Shown here: positions 22,450-31,117 of the stretch, one piece after another
Position numbering within the stretch: the stretch's first letter is position 1
Layout: each line of letters starts with the position of its first letter
From: Trichomonas vaginalis G3
Taxonomy: Eukaryota; Parabasalia; Trichomonadida; Trichomonadidae
Direction of reading: 5' to 3'
Length of the DNA: 64,000 nt
Assembly: GCF_026262505.1 (NCBI RefSeq)
Contig: NC_067203.1
Span: 9,486,001 to 9,550,000 of the forward strand
The notes under the pieces: generated by a model
The model's input: only the letters and a program-made list of their open reading frames with translations
Told to the model about the DNA's origin: nothing
Databases searched by the model: none
Program-made: the position numbers and the translations under genes

Positions 22450-22590
22450 AAATGCAAAATGTGTGGTAAAGCGTTTACATATGCAAATAAACCAACATTA
22501 GATAGAATCGATAATGAAAAACCACATACCAAAGAAAATTGTCAGTTAATGTGTTGTTATTGCAATGTCGTAAAATCAAATAAAGATGAA
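22450..22590 (+). other. HNH-like endonuclease block inside the polymerase region
   Basis: The residues CKMCGK, then LDRIDNEKPHTKENCQLMC and CYCN form a treble-clef HNH/endonuclease-VII pattern: two CxxC pairs around a conserved D-x-I-D-N. It lies between the exonuclease and palm parts of polymerase B in the same reading frame. It could be a mobile nuclease domain or a fixed part of the polymerase. Confidence 0.7.
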
Positions 22591-24239
22591 GATGTTCAAC
22601 GTTTAAGAATCAATTTAAGAAATTATACATTAAAAAATAATTTACCAATGACTCTAGATTCAGTTGAAGCTTATCACATCTCCGTAATGGAATTACTGGT
22701 GGTTTATCAAATGTTCAACATAGAGTAAATCTTAAAGGAATCACGCACATTAATAAACTTTCATATAATCCAGAAACTAAAACTGTATCAAATGAGGACA
22801 CTTCCAACATTATGACTCATTTCGTTGGTGTTGACTTTAATTCATTATATCCTTCATCATTTTCATCTAATCCTCATGATTTCATTCAATATACTGACCA
22901 TAAAATGTATATGCCGGGAAGATTGAATGGTGTTATCATTTGTGATACAGCAACAAAGAAAGCAAAAGCACTGGGAATAATTAAGAAGAAAAATACTTTA
23001 TTCGTGGCTGAAGTAAAGGGTCACATTGATGAAAAATACATTAATGATTACATAAACTTTTTACCAATAATAAGAAACTTGATATTATCACAGATGAAAA
23101 AACAATTGGCAGTTTTATGTATAATTACATGAAATCAAACAATCTACCAGTTGACCAGAAACAGAGGAAATTAACTCAGTTAGCATCAACACACAACCAA
23201 TATCAACCATTTTCTTCTTATTATCTTTGGTATCTAATAGACAGATTTCATTTTATCATTGATGACATTCAATCAATTTTAACATTTACGAAAAACACTT
23301 GTTTTAATGAATTTGCGAACGAATTTATGAACGAAAGACAAAAGGCTGAATTAGAAGGAAATAAAGGAAAAAGTTTATTTTGCAAGATTTCACTTAATGG
23401 ATCATATGGTTACGATGCAATGAATACACAAAATTACGCAAAGACTAAAATAATGAATGCACAGAAGGCACGCGTTGCATGTATGTCAAATAAGTTTAAA
23501 AACATAAGAGAAATAGGAGAGGATACGTATCAAGTGATGCTTAAAGATAGATTTTATAGATGTGATACATGTTTACAAGAGGCATTCTTCACTTTAGATA
23601 ATGCAAAATACTGGTATTTGGTTTTCATTTATGATTTTATGTATAAATGCATGGATGTTAATCGTTTTCATTTCATTGAAGGTGATACTGATTCATCTTA
23701 TTGGGCAATCGCTGGCGACCCAAATCTTCCTAACACTCAAGCATTTCAAGCAATTGTAACCGATAAAAAATTTTATGATAAAAACATTTACAAATTCGCA
23801 CCTTTTGATTTCTTCTGTTTTAATGAGAAATTTAAACCTAAATTAAAGAATAAAGCTGAAGAAAAAGCACATGAGAAGAAGTTATTGGGTTTAGCAATTG
23901 AGAAACAAGGTGATAACATGGTTGCTTTATGTCCTAAGTGTTATACTTCATTCAACGGTTCAATTGATGGAAGTGATTTTAAAAAGATTGCACAAAAAAT
24001 GAAAGGAGTTAGTTTACGACAAAATAAACAATTAACACCTAAAAATTATTTGGATATAATAAATGATAAAGTGATATTTGATGGTCAGAATATTAATTTA
24101 CAACTTAAAAACGGGTCAATGACTCGCTTAACAATCGGTAAGACTGCATTAACAGGAGCACACACTAAGGCTGTATGTTGTGAAAATGGATGTTGTATGC
24201 CATTTATTTAATACAATTTAAAATTTTATTTTTAATGAA

Positions 24240-24659
24240 ATGCCACAGAAGAGACAAAAGGAACTAAATCGATTTATACCAAATGATTTTAACTTTCAGA
24301 TTCCAAATAATCAACCACAACGAATTTTTCAAATCCCACCACAGCATCAACGGAGAAGAACATTCACCCCTGAAGAAAGAAATTTCAATAATTTGATGCG
24401 TCAACAAAATCAAGGTTTGAGATTTTATCCAGGTAGTAATGGTATACATATAAGGCATCCAAATTTAGATAGAAGATATACCGCTGAGATTCATATTTTA
24501 CCTAATAATACGGTTAATTTTGCTGGATTTTATGATCATCATCAGGAAATCTGGACTCCACCATTTGATACTGTTTTAGAAGGAGGAACCGTTAATGATG
24601 CGATTCAATATGTAAATAATGGTTTTGATACTATGATTCAAAGAGGTGGGCACCCTTAA
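24240..24659 (+). CDS. Small Maverick protein, unknown function
   Basis: A 139-residue intact frame. The N-terminal half is Gln/Arg/Pro-rich and basic (QPQRIFQIPPQHQRRR), possibly nucleic-acid binding. The C-terminal half looks globular with strands (YTAEIHILPNNTVNFAGFY). It follows the polymerase by 28 bp in the same direction. No family recognised. Confidence 0.6.
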   Translation: MPQKRQKELNRFIPNDFNFQIPNNQPQRIFQIPPQHQRRRTFTPEERNFNNLMRQQNQGLRFYPGSNGIHIRHPNLDRRYTAEIHILPNNTVNFAGFYDHHQEIWTPPFDTVLEGGTVNDAIQYVNNGFDTMIQRGGHP

Positions 24660-24683
24660 AACATTTATTTTATTTTTATATAA

Positions 24684-24767
24684 ATGGATAACGCGGATTT
24701 GGATAGCGCGGATTTGATGGATAACGCGGATTTGGATAGCGCGGATTTGATGGATAACGCGGATTTG
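24684..24767 (+). repeat. 33-bp tandem coding repeat
   Basis: GATAACGCGGATTTG alternates with GATAGCGCGGATTTG for about two and a half periods. The GC-rich repeat stands out from its AT-rich surroundings. Confidence 0.85.
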
Positions 24768-25630
24768 GAAAATTTAATTGATGGTTTAGTATTTAATCAA
24801 AATTTTCTTAATTATTATGATTTAAAAGCATATCTCCAAAAATATGATAACAATATAACGGGTGATGATATGGGTTATTATTATTATTATTATAAAAATG
24901 AAGTTTTGAAATATCATGATAGAATAATTTCTAAAATTAAAGACAAAATTAAAAATAATGAATATAAAAAGGGAAAAACTAAACCACAACTTAAACAGTT
25001 GAAAGATTTCAAAAATAAAGTATTAACAGAAGAAGATATTGATGAATTATATAATTTATATAATCCTGAGTCACAAAAGCCAAAAGAGAAAAAGCCGAAA
25101 ACAACACCAAAAGAGAAAAAGCCGAAAACAACACCAAAAGAGAAAGTAGCAAATGTTCAACAGCTAAAGGTGCAAAACACCCAGGTCCTTCAGACCATAA
25201 ATGAAGCACAAGCTTTAATTTATGATTCATTAGTTAAACCATATTCAGCCCGACTTTTAAATGAAGATCAACTTTTGGAATTCATCCTTCAACATAAACT
25301 CGAAGCGGGAAAGTATATCAAACCTTTATATACAGCATATTTAAAACAAATGAACAGAATACATCCAGAATTAATGAAGGAAGGAATGAAATCCAAAACT
25401 TCATCATCCAAAATCAAAGCAGATAAAATTAAACCACTTACAACACCAAAACCTCCAACGACAGTACCTCCTCCTTCAGTTAATCATTCATCATTCACTT
25501 TATTATATCCATTTCAAACATTAAAGAAGCAAAAAGATTTTAAAAAGGATTTCAAGATATTAAATAAACCAATTGACCCGAAAATTCAACCGTTAAAGGA
25601 AAAATTCAGTCGCCCTTCATTGGCGCCACA
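24684..25630 (+). CDS. Repeat-rich Maverick protein leading into the integrase region
   Basis: It begins directly after TATATAAATG. The first 28 residues are an 11-residue tandem repeat (MDNADLDSADL), encoded by perfect 33-bp DNA repeats. A Lys/Asp helical part, a KEKKPKTTP repeat pair (about residues 133-153) and a Pro/Thr-rich linker follow. The frame stays open to 25709 and the integrase core lies just downstream, so this may be the integrase N-terminal part or a separate virion or linker protein. Confidence 0.5.
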
Positions 25631-26358
25631 TATTCCATTATATTCATACGTAATCGAAATCATCATTGGAATATTCAAAAGGAAAAGTTACTTATTTATT
25701 TGCCATTAACATTAACACTAGATATTTATATTGCATTCCGGTGAAAGGGAAAACAGAACAGGAAACAAGAAGAGCTATTCAATACTTACTAGATCATGAA
25801 AGAGTAGATAATATAAGGGTGATGGTGATAAAGGATTTCAGGCAGCTATGGCTCATTATTTCCCACAAATTAATTTTTACTTTTCATCCTCTCCATATAC
25901 GTTTCATAATAAAATAGTTGATGCGGTAATGAGAACTCTTAGAGATGCGTTAGGGGTTAACGGTCAGATATACTGGGATGGAAATCATGACTCCATCATA
26001 CAGCAGTTAGTATATTATTACAATAATACATGGCATAGAACTATAAACATGAAACCAGTGGAAATGAAAAATGATATTTCAAAAGAATGGGAATATATTA
26101 GAAAGCAAATGGAAAGGTTAAATGATGTTAAACGTGAACAAATTAATTCGGGGCTCATGAATTTTAAACAAGGGGATAAAGTTTTGATTCATCTCGATTA
26201 TGGAAAAACTGATAAATTAATGACAAAAGAAGACGAAGATTTGACACAATAGCTGAATTTGTTAGATATATTAACGGCAATGCATTAGTTGAAGTTGACA
26301 ATAAATTAATAGAAATTCCGATTTATTTTATTACTCCATTATATTTAAATAATATTTA
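25600..26358 (+). pseudogene. Maverick integrase (rve-type, DDE), broken
   Basis: Fragments of a retroviral-type integrase core are visible: the strand around ININTRYLYCIPVKG at the first catalytic region, then VDAVMRTLRDAL and YYNNTWHRTINMKP, the latter typical of the helix and loop after the catalytic Glu. A C-terminal barrel-like segment has GDKVLIHLDYGK and ends near YFITPLYL. The enzyme would join the element ends to a 6-bp staggered target. It is broken in two or three places, so it is not active in this copy. Confidence 0.85.
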
Positions 26359-26379
26359 ATTTTTTTTATTTCGTAAAAA

Positions 26380-26652
26380 ATGAGTGACAACGAAGCAGTC
26401 AAGAGTCCAGACGATGAATATAAAAAGAAACTAAACAGAATTAAATCAAAAATATGTTATTACAAAAAGAAGCCACAATGTGGTGGGGTTGAAAACGATA
26501 AAGAGAGGAAAGAAATAATCGAAAAATTAGAAACTTATCGTTCAATCCTTAAACTGAGTGAAGCAAAAATAAAAGAATTTAATAGAATAAATAAATTGAT
26601 TGGAAGAGATGAATTTAATAAAGATGAATTTTTAAACTCTATCCAAATTTAA
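26380..26652 (+). CDS. Small charged helical protein of the Maverick
   Basis: Ninety residues, Lys/Glu-rich and helical, with a single Cys pair near the middle (ICYYKKKPQCGG). It ends tail-to-tail with the small leftward frame at 26649-26813, overlapping by four bases. Function unknown. Confidence 0.5.
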   Translation: MSDNEAVKSPDDEYKKKLNRIKSKICYYKKKPQCGGVENDKERKEIIEKLETYRSILKLSEAKIKEFNRINKLIGRDEFNKDEFLNSIQI

Positions 26653-26813
26653 TTTTTATTCCTCTTCGACAACATCTCTCTTTCCATCATTACCGCATAA
26701 CCACATTTTCTCAATTTTAGTGGTTTGTTATTTTTAACATGTTCTTGCATCATTTTTATCATTTCCTCCCTTGTTATGATTCGTGGTAAATTTTGAGCTT
26801 GTGGGGTATTCAT
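26649..26813 (-). CDS. Short Maverick peptide (54 residues)
   Basis: The frame reads MNTPQAQNLPRIITREEMI… and ends in a basic KRNKN tail. The start follows ATCATAAATG, the same context as other genes of the element. The ITREEMIKMM segment resembles LLTKDELNKMM and LLTRQQLEKLL in the short peptides at 30437 and 30646, so the three may be paralogues. Function unknown; small virion or scaffold peptides are one option. Confidence 0.45.
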   Translation of the reverse strand: MNTPQAQNLPRIITREEMIKMMQEHVKNNKPLKLRKCGYAVMMEREMLSKRNKN

Positions 26814-26859
26814 TTATGATAAAAATAAAAATTTGTTATCACTTATTTTATCGTGAAGT

Positions 26860-26887
26860 GACTCAAAGAGTCTGGAGACAAAGTCTC
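26860..26887. repeat. Double-hairpin palindrome (intergenic copy)
   Basis: GACTC-AAA-GAGTC is followed, after two bases, by GAGAC-AAA-GTCTC. Two perfect 5-bp stems have identical AAA loops. Confidence 0.75.
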
Positions 26888-26912
26888 ATGTTTTTAGGTT
26901 ATTCAAAAATAA

Positions 26913-27140
26913 TTAATTTTTGAAGAACTAAAGGTGCTACCATGTTACCATGTGCTACCAGGTAATTCAACTTCTCTGAAAAAATGTGACAACATGACAT
27001 TTTGACAACATCACAGGAGGAAGGCAGTTATGACTTATTTTTGAAGAACTAAAGGTGCTACCATGTTACCATGTGCTACCAGGTAATTCAACTTCTCTGA
27101 AAAAATGTGACAACATGACATTTTGACAACATCACAGGAA
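26913..27140 (+). repeat. Left iteron array, two ~120-bp copies
   Basis: Two near-identical units (about 26913-27018 and 27034-27139, period 121 bp). Each contains GGTGCTACCATG, TTACCATGTGCTACC and two TGACAACAT half-sites. The same unit recurs inverted three times at 29559-29925, on the other side of the primase/helicase gene. Iteron-like arrays of this kind are usual binding sites for replication initiators. Confidence 0.85.
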
Positions 27141-27203
27141 ATATGATGCAGTCCAAAAATAAAGTTAGTTTTAAAATTGTTTTTATTTTTTATTCCTATA
27201 TAA

Positions 27204-29528
27204 ATGACAGCAACAAACAACAGCAACAACTATATCGTTTCTGATGAAAAAGTTATTGATTCATTAGCTGAGGAATTAGTTGTGGCAGAAACTAAAACCC
27301 TCAACGAAAGAATTGGTGAAAACAAGATTGATTTACATAACTACCTCAAACACGATGGAGGAAGAGGAAGGAAAACTGGTATGGCTTTATTAGTAAATAA
27401 AATTTCGAATTTAACGATTATAGATGTTGATATCAATAAATCGTACAATGATGAACTTAAAGAAACAGTTCGAAAAGACATTTTATCAAAACTTTCGGAT
27501 AAAGATGTTATCGTTAAAACCGCTTCAGGAGGTCTTCACATTTATTGCAACACTAATTTCTTCTATGCAGTTTCGAACAGAATGATTAAATGCTATTCCT
27601 GCAATGATTATGATATTGATATCATGACTTCTATTGATGATTCAAAACGTTCATTAGTAGTTATGGCTGATTCAAGAGTTCGCAAGAATGCAACAGAACC
27701 AATCAATACATACTCATTCATTCGTGGAAGTTATGATTCAACATTAACTAGAACAGTGAATGATATATTAAATGATTTGAATATTAAGGTAAGAGTTGAA
27801 CAGAAGAATGAAGAAATAAAGACTATCATGAATGAAAACAAAGATGTAAACATTGACGATAAACTAGCTCAGAGCATAGTTGATGGTATTAGTGATTTTG
27901 AAGTACATAATGATGGTGGAAACATGAATTTAGAAAAAGAAATAACATTATTCACACTGTTTCAAGCTATTAATTCGTTACCTAATCATTTAATTAATGA
28001 AGCATACGATAACGTTTATAACTTCTGCAGTTTAACAGAAAATGCTAAAAGTAATTTTGAAAAAGCACGTAGTAGATATGCATATTTAATGACTTCTCCA
28101 TTTGTTTTGGTGAAGATTCTAAAACTATATCAAAAGGAATATTATGATGAATATGTTTTACCTTTATTACGTAAGCCAAAAATAACATTTGATATCAAAC
28201 TTGACGACTCGTTTTTGATAACAGATATTAGACGCAAGGCTGAAAATCATCAGTATAAAAACAGTTCTGAAGTAATTGAGGATTTATCACGTGTAATCCG
28301 TTTTGTAGATTGTGGAAACAAATATTTCATTCAAAAGGACTATAATATCCACGACAAAATGAATCAAATATCATTTGTTCTTCAATCAAACATGAAAGAG
28401 TCACTCAAAATGATTAAATTATTTAAAGAAGAAGGTAAAACAATAACAGCATGGGATGTACTACTAAATCAATTGTCTTCATTAACCGTTAAGGGTGTTT
28501 GCTTTAAATCTGATTCCCCAGATGTTTTCTCAACGTTTCAGGGTTATAAATACAACATTCTCGAAAAACCAGATTACTCAAAAATTGAGATGTTTATGGA
28601 TTTCATTAAAGAAGCCATTTGTGATAATAACGATGAAGTGTATAAATACCTTCTCGGCTGGATTGCATCAATGATTCAACATCCCGGAATCAAGAATGAA
28701 ACAGCAATTATTTTGAAAGGACTTCAGGGAACAGGTAAAAACAGATTTACAGACATTATTTCTGAACTTCTCGCTGGTTATTCATGTAAAAACATTACTG
28801 AAATAAGTGAGCTAACGGGTAATTTCAATTCAGTAGTTGAAAATAAAATGTTTCTTGTACTTAATGAACTCAAGAATGTGGGTGAAGATAGACTCGCAAA
28901 CTTCAACGCTTTGAAATCAATTATAACGGATAATGAGATTAGAATTAATGAAAAGAATCAACCCAGAAGAACTGCACAGAATGTTGCAAACTTCATTTTC
29001 GTAACTAACAACGTTTACCCTGTCAAAATTGAAGTTGGTGACAGAAGATATGTAGTTTTAAGAGTTAATGGTAAATTCAAGGGTCAATTTGATTACTTCA
29101 AGAATTTAATGAATTCATGCACAAAGGAATTTTATGATAATTTACTAACATATTTTATCAATTACGACCTTTCATCATTTAATGTACGAATCATACCGAT
29201 GACTGAAGCCAAACAAGATTTAATTGAATTATCAGCAAATCCTTTAGATGTATGGATAAATACACATTATGATGAATTGTGTGCAGGTATGACGTGTGAA
29301 AATGCTCTATTCTGCAAACCATCAGACATGAAAGACAAGAATTTCCAAATGAGTATTAAGGATAAATGTGATAGGAAACATAGAAGAATAGACGGTAAAC
29401 AGACATGGTATTATGTTTTGAAAGAAGAAATGAAAGGATTATATAAACAGGTTGAACCAAACGACGATGATGATTCATTTACTGACGATGAAATACCTGT
29501 AAATGAGCCGCTAAGCGGCGAGACCTGA
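27204..29528 (+). CDS. Primase / superfamily 3 helicase fusion (D5-like)
   Basis: A 774-residue frame that looks whole. The N-terminal third has the archaeo-eukaryotic primase signature: VDIN in LTIIDVDINKS (about residue 75) and TASGGLHIY (about 110), then a strand-rich part. The C-terminal third is a superfamily 3 helicase: Walker A GLQGTGKN (about residue 508), Walker B MFLVLNELKN (about 550) and sensor 1 FVTNN (about 604). This primase-helicase pair is found in virophages, poxvirus D5 relatives and plasmids, where it primes and unwinds DNA. The start follows TATATAAATG. Inverted iteron arrays flank it. The last codons (EPLSGET) are encoded by a double hairpin. Lifestyle inferences for this copy are not drawn, as the element as a whole is broken. 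Confidence 0.88.
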   Translation: MTATNNSNNYIVSDEKVIDSLAEELVVAETKTLNERIGENKIDLHNYLKHDGGRGRKTGMALLVNKISNLTIIDVDINKSYNDELKETVRKDILSKLSDKDVIVKTASGGLHIYCNTNFFYAVSNRMIKCYSCNDYDIDIMTSIDDSKRSLVVMADSRVRKNATEPINTYSFIRGSYDSTLTRTVNDILNDLNIKVRVEQKNEEIKTIMNENKDVNIDDKLAQSIVDGISDFEVHNDGGNMNLEKEITLFTLFQAINSLPNHLINEAYDNVYNFCSLTENAKSNFEKARSRYAYLMTSPFVLVKILKLYQKEYYDEYVLPLLRKPKITFDIKLDDSFLITDIRRKAENHQYKNSSEVIEDLSRVIRFVDCGNKYFIQKDYNIHDKMNQISFVLQSNMKESLKMIKLFKEEGKTITAWDVLLNQLSSLTVKGVCFKSDSPDVFSTFQGYKYNILEKPDYSKIEMFMDFIKEAICDNNDEVYKYLLGWIASMIQHPGIKNETAIILKGLQGTGKNRFTDIISELLAGYSCKNITEISELTGNFNSVVENKMFLVLNELKNVGEDRLANFNALKSIITDNEIRINEKNQPRRTAQNVANFIFVTNNVYPVKIEVGDRRYVVLRVNGKFKGQFDYFKNLMNSCTKEFYDNLLTYFINYDLSSFNVRIIPMTEAKQDLIELSANPLDVWINTHYDELCAGMTCENALFCKPSDMKDKNFQMSIKDKCDRKHRRIDGKQTWYYVLKEEMKGLYKQVEPNDDDDSFTDDEIPVNEPLSGET

Positions 29529-29534
29529 AGGTCT
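29507..29534. repeat. Double-hairpin palindrome at the end of the primase gene
   Basis: GCCGC-TAA-GCGGC is followed by AGACC-TGAA-GGTCT. It forms the last codons and the stop of the primase/helicase frame. Confidence 0.75.
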
Positions 29535-29558
29535 TGCTTTATAAAGTATGATTTGAAT

Positions 29559-29925
29559 TTATTTTTGAATAACCCATGTTGTTGTCAAAATGTCATGTTG
29601 TCACATTTTTTCAGAGAAGTTGAATTACCTGGTAGCACATGGTAACATGGTAGCACCTTTAGTTCTTCAATAATTAATTATTTTTGAATAACCCATGTTG
29701 TTGTCAAAATGTCATGTTGTCACATTTTTTCAGAGAAGTTGAATTACCTGGTAGCACATGGTAACATGGTAGCACCTTTAGTTCTTCAATAATTAATTAT
29801 TTTTGAATAACCCATGTTGTTGTCAAAATGTCATGTTGTCACATTTTTTCAGAGAAGTTGAATTACCTGGTAGCACATGGTAACATGGTAGCACCTTTAG
29901 TTCTTCAATAATTAATTATTTTTGA
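29559..29925 (-). repeat. Right iteron array, three 119-bp copies, inverted
   Basis: Three tandem units of 119 bp are the reverse complement of the left array. Each holds CCATGTTGTTGTCAAAATGTC, the GGTAGCACATGGTAACATGG block and AGTTCTTCAATAATTAATTA. A diverged single copy lies at about 33350-33430. Confidence 0.88.
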
Positions 29926-29981
29926 ATAACTGGGAAATAAATTTACGTCAAATATGCAATTTATAAAATCTTATGTCGACA

Positions 29982-30056
29982 GGCTACGTAGCACAGTGGT
30001 CTAAGGTGGTGTTATGGAGGGGTCAAGGTCTGTGGTTCGAACCGCGACAGCGCCGT
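29982..30056 (+). other. tRNA-like sequence with pol III box A and box B
   Basis: TAGCACAGTGGTCTAAGG (29989-30006) resembles box A and GGTTCGAACC (30034-30043) is a perfect box B, with T-rich DNA after 30056. The acceptor and D stems do not pair well, so this is more likely a tRNA-derived remnant or a pol III-transcribed small RNA than a working tRNA. A reading frame through it (VAQWSKVV…GLWFEPRQRR) is the familiar false protein seen when tRNA genes are translated. Confidence 0.4.
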
Positions 30057-30436
30057 ATTTTCTTATTTTCTTTGTTTGTCTTGTTTGTCGTGAATAAAAA
30101 GTATCATAAAAGTGCTCTATCTTCCACGGGAATAAATAAAAAATTTACTTTATTTCTTCTTTATTTCTTCTTTATTTCTTTGTTCCCGTGGAAGAAGGGT
30201 TTTGCTGTTTTTTCTCAGCCGAAATCAATGATTTTTTCATTTTTGGAATCCTTAGCGAATGAGGAATCTTTTCTCTCGTGGAAGCTTTGACCTAAAATAA
30301 GCCGCTAGCGGCAAGGGCGAAGCCCATAATTTAGGTGAAGAGACCCAAAGGGTCAGAGCCGCAAAGCGGCTAGGTGAGATATCACCTGTTTTTTCACCTG
30401 TTTTTATGGTAGCACTGAAATAAAATTTTTTATCAG
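30057..30436. other. Non-coding accessory stretch with hairpins
   Basis: It holds a long hairpin with arms CTTCCACGGGAATAAA (about 30110) and TTTGTTCCCGTGGAAG (about 30180). A dense cluster of palindromes follows at 30301-30387: GCCGCTAGCGGC, GGGCGAAGCCC, GACCC-AAA-GGGTC, GCCGC-AAA-GCGGC and AGGTGA…TCACCT. No gene was seen. Confidence 0.7.
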
Positions 30437-30619
30437 TTATTTTATCATCATTTTATTAAGTTCATCTTTAGTTAATAATTTGAATGGATTCGCTAATGTT
30501 CCACCTTGAGTCACAACACCTACCCCGGCTAATTGTGAAGAACCTGGGATAAGCACTCCATGAAATGATTTCATTGGTATCATTAATTTAGAAATAGTTG
30601 GCTTAATTAATTTGGTCAT
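30437..30619 (-). CDS. Short Maverick peptide (60 residues)
   Basis: It begins MTKLIKPTISKLM in the ATCATAAATG context and ends LLTKDELNKMMIK, similar to the peptides at 26649 and 30646. Gly/Val-rich in the middle (QLAGVGVVTQGG), possibly a membrane-active or virion peptide. Unknown. Confidence 0.45.
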   Translation of the reverse strand: MTKLIKPTISKLMIPMKSFHGVLIPGSSQLAGVGVVTQGGTLANPFKLLTKDELNKMMIK

Positions 30620-30645
30620 TTATGATAAAAATAAAATTGCATAAT

Positions 30646-30798
30646 TTAAATTTTTTTCTTTCTCATTTTCTCATCCTGTTTTGGTTTCAGCAACTTTTCA
30701 AGTTGTTGTCTTGTCAGTAACTTTAATTTTAACTTTGGATCAAATATTGGGTTTCCATCTTTATCTCTTCCAATAACACCATATGGTAGAATCTTCAT
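30646..30798 (-). CDS. Short Maverick peptide (50 residues)
   Basis: It begins MKILPYGVIGRDKDGNPIF after AGTATAAATG and has LLTRQQLEKLLKP followed by a basic tail. It lies in the same direction as, and 27 bp upstream of, the peptide gene at 30437. Function unknown; a paralogue of the other two short peptides is plausible. Confidence 0.45.
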   Translation of the reverse strand: MKILPYGVIGRDKDGNPIFDPKLKLKLLTRQQLEKLLKPKQDEKMRKKKI

Positions 30799-30883
30799 TT
30801 ATACTAAAATAAAAATTTAAATTATGCCGTTCACTCTTTTGGAGCTCAGGACTTTCATGATTTCTTCGTAAATTTCCTTAAGA

Positions 30884-30998
30884 CTTCTTCGTAATGAGCG
30901 TAAATGACCCAAAAATAAGCCGCTAGCGGCAAGGGTGAAGCCCATGTTTAGGGTAGAAGGTTAGATCTAACCTCTTTTCTAACCTCTTTTCTAACCTC
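30884..30998 (+). repeat. Cassette inverted repeat, left copy (~105-115 bp)
   Basis: It matches the reverse complement of about 32114-32217 with one difference seen. It includes GCCGCTAGCGGC, GGGTGAAGCCC, the 14-bp palindrome GGTTAGATCTAACC (30959-30972) and AACCTCTTTTCT direct repeats. Three CATGAATTTT units follow. Confidence 0.85.
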
Positions 30999-31117
30999 AT
31001 GAATTTTCATGAATTTTCATGAATTTTCATGATTTCTTCGTAAATTTCCTTAAGATAGAATAAATAAAATTAATTTTATTTTTATTTATTTTTTTTATTT
31101 TGTATGTAAGAACAGAA

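Larger units (their letters stand above)
20700..24211 (+). pseudogene. Protein-primed DNA polymerase B region (Polinton type), broken
   Basis: Order of parts: a basic N-terminal stretch; a zinc-binding-like CPYC…CEKC pair (about 21090-21180); the 3'-5' exonuclease motifs FDFE (about 21330), GFNSGKFDLN (about 21713) and YCNKDVEI (about 22122); a Cys-rich HNH-like block (22450-22590); palm motif A DFNSLYPSS (about 22835); motif B KISLNGSYGY (about 23380); motif C EGDTDSSYW (about 23680); and a C-terminal CPKCY/CCENGCC segment. This is the type-B, organellar/viral-like polymerase that copies the element from protein-capped ends. Two palindromic inserts (21435-21469, 21603-21637) lie in frame in the exonuclease part. 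The region has a few breaks. The start codon at 20700 follows a TAAATG-type context. Confidence 0.92.

Noticed and set aside
26913-29925. CRISPR array
   Set aside because: The repeats are 119-121 bp with no spacers, few in number, and in inverted sets in a eukaryotic genome.
26913-29925. A separate transposon nested in the Maverick, bounded by the iterons
   Set aside because: The arrays have unequal copy number and no target duplication or clear termini, so a replicon-like module is the better description.
29973-30290. A 105-residue reading frame
   Set aside because: Its first part is a translation of a tRNA-like sequence (VAQW…WFEPRQRR) and the rest crosses a hairpin; not a gene.
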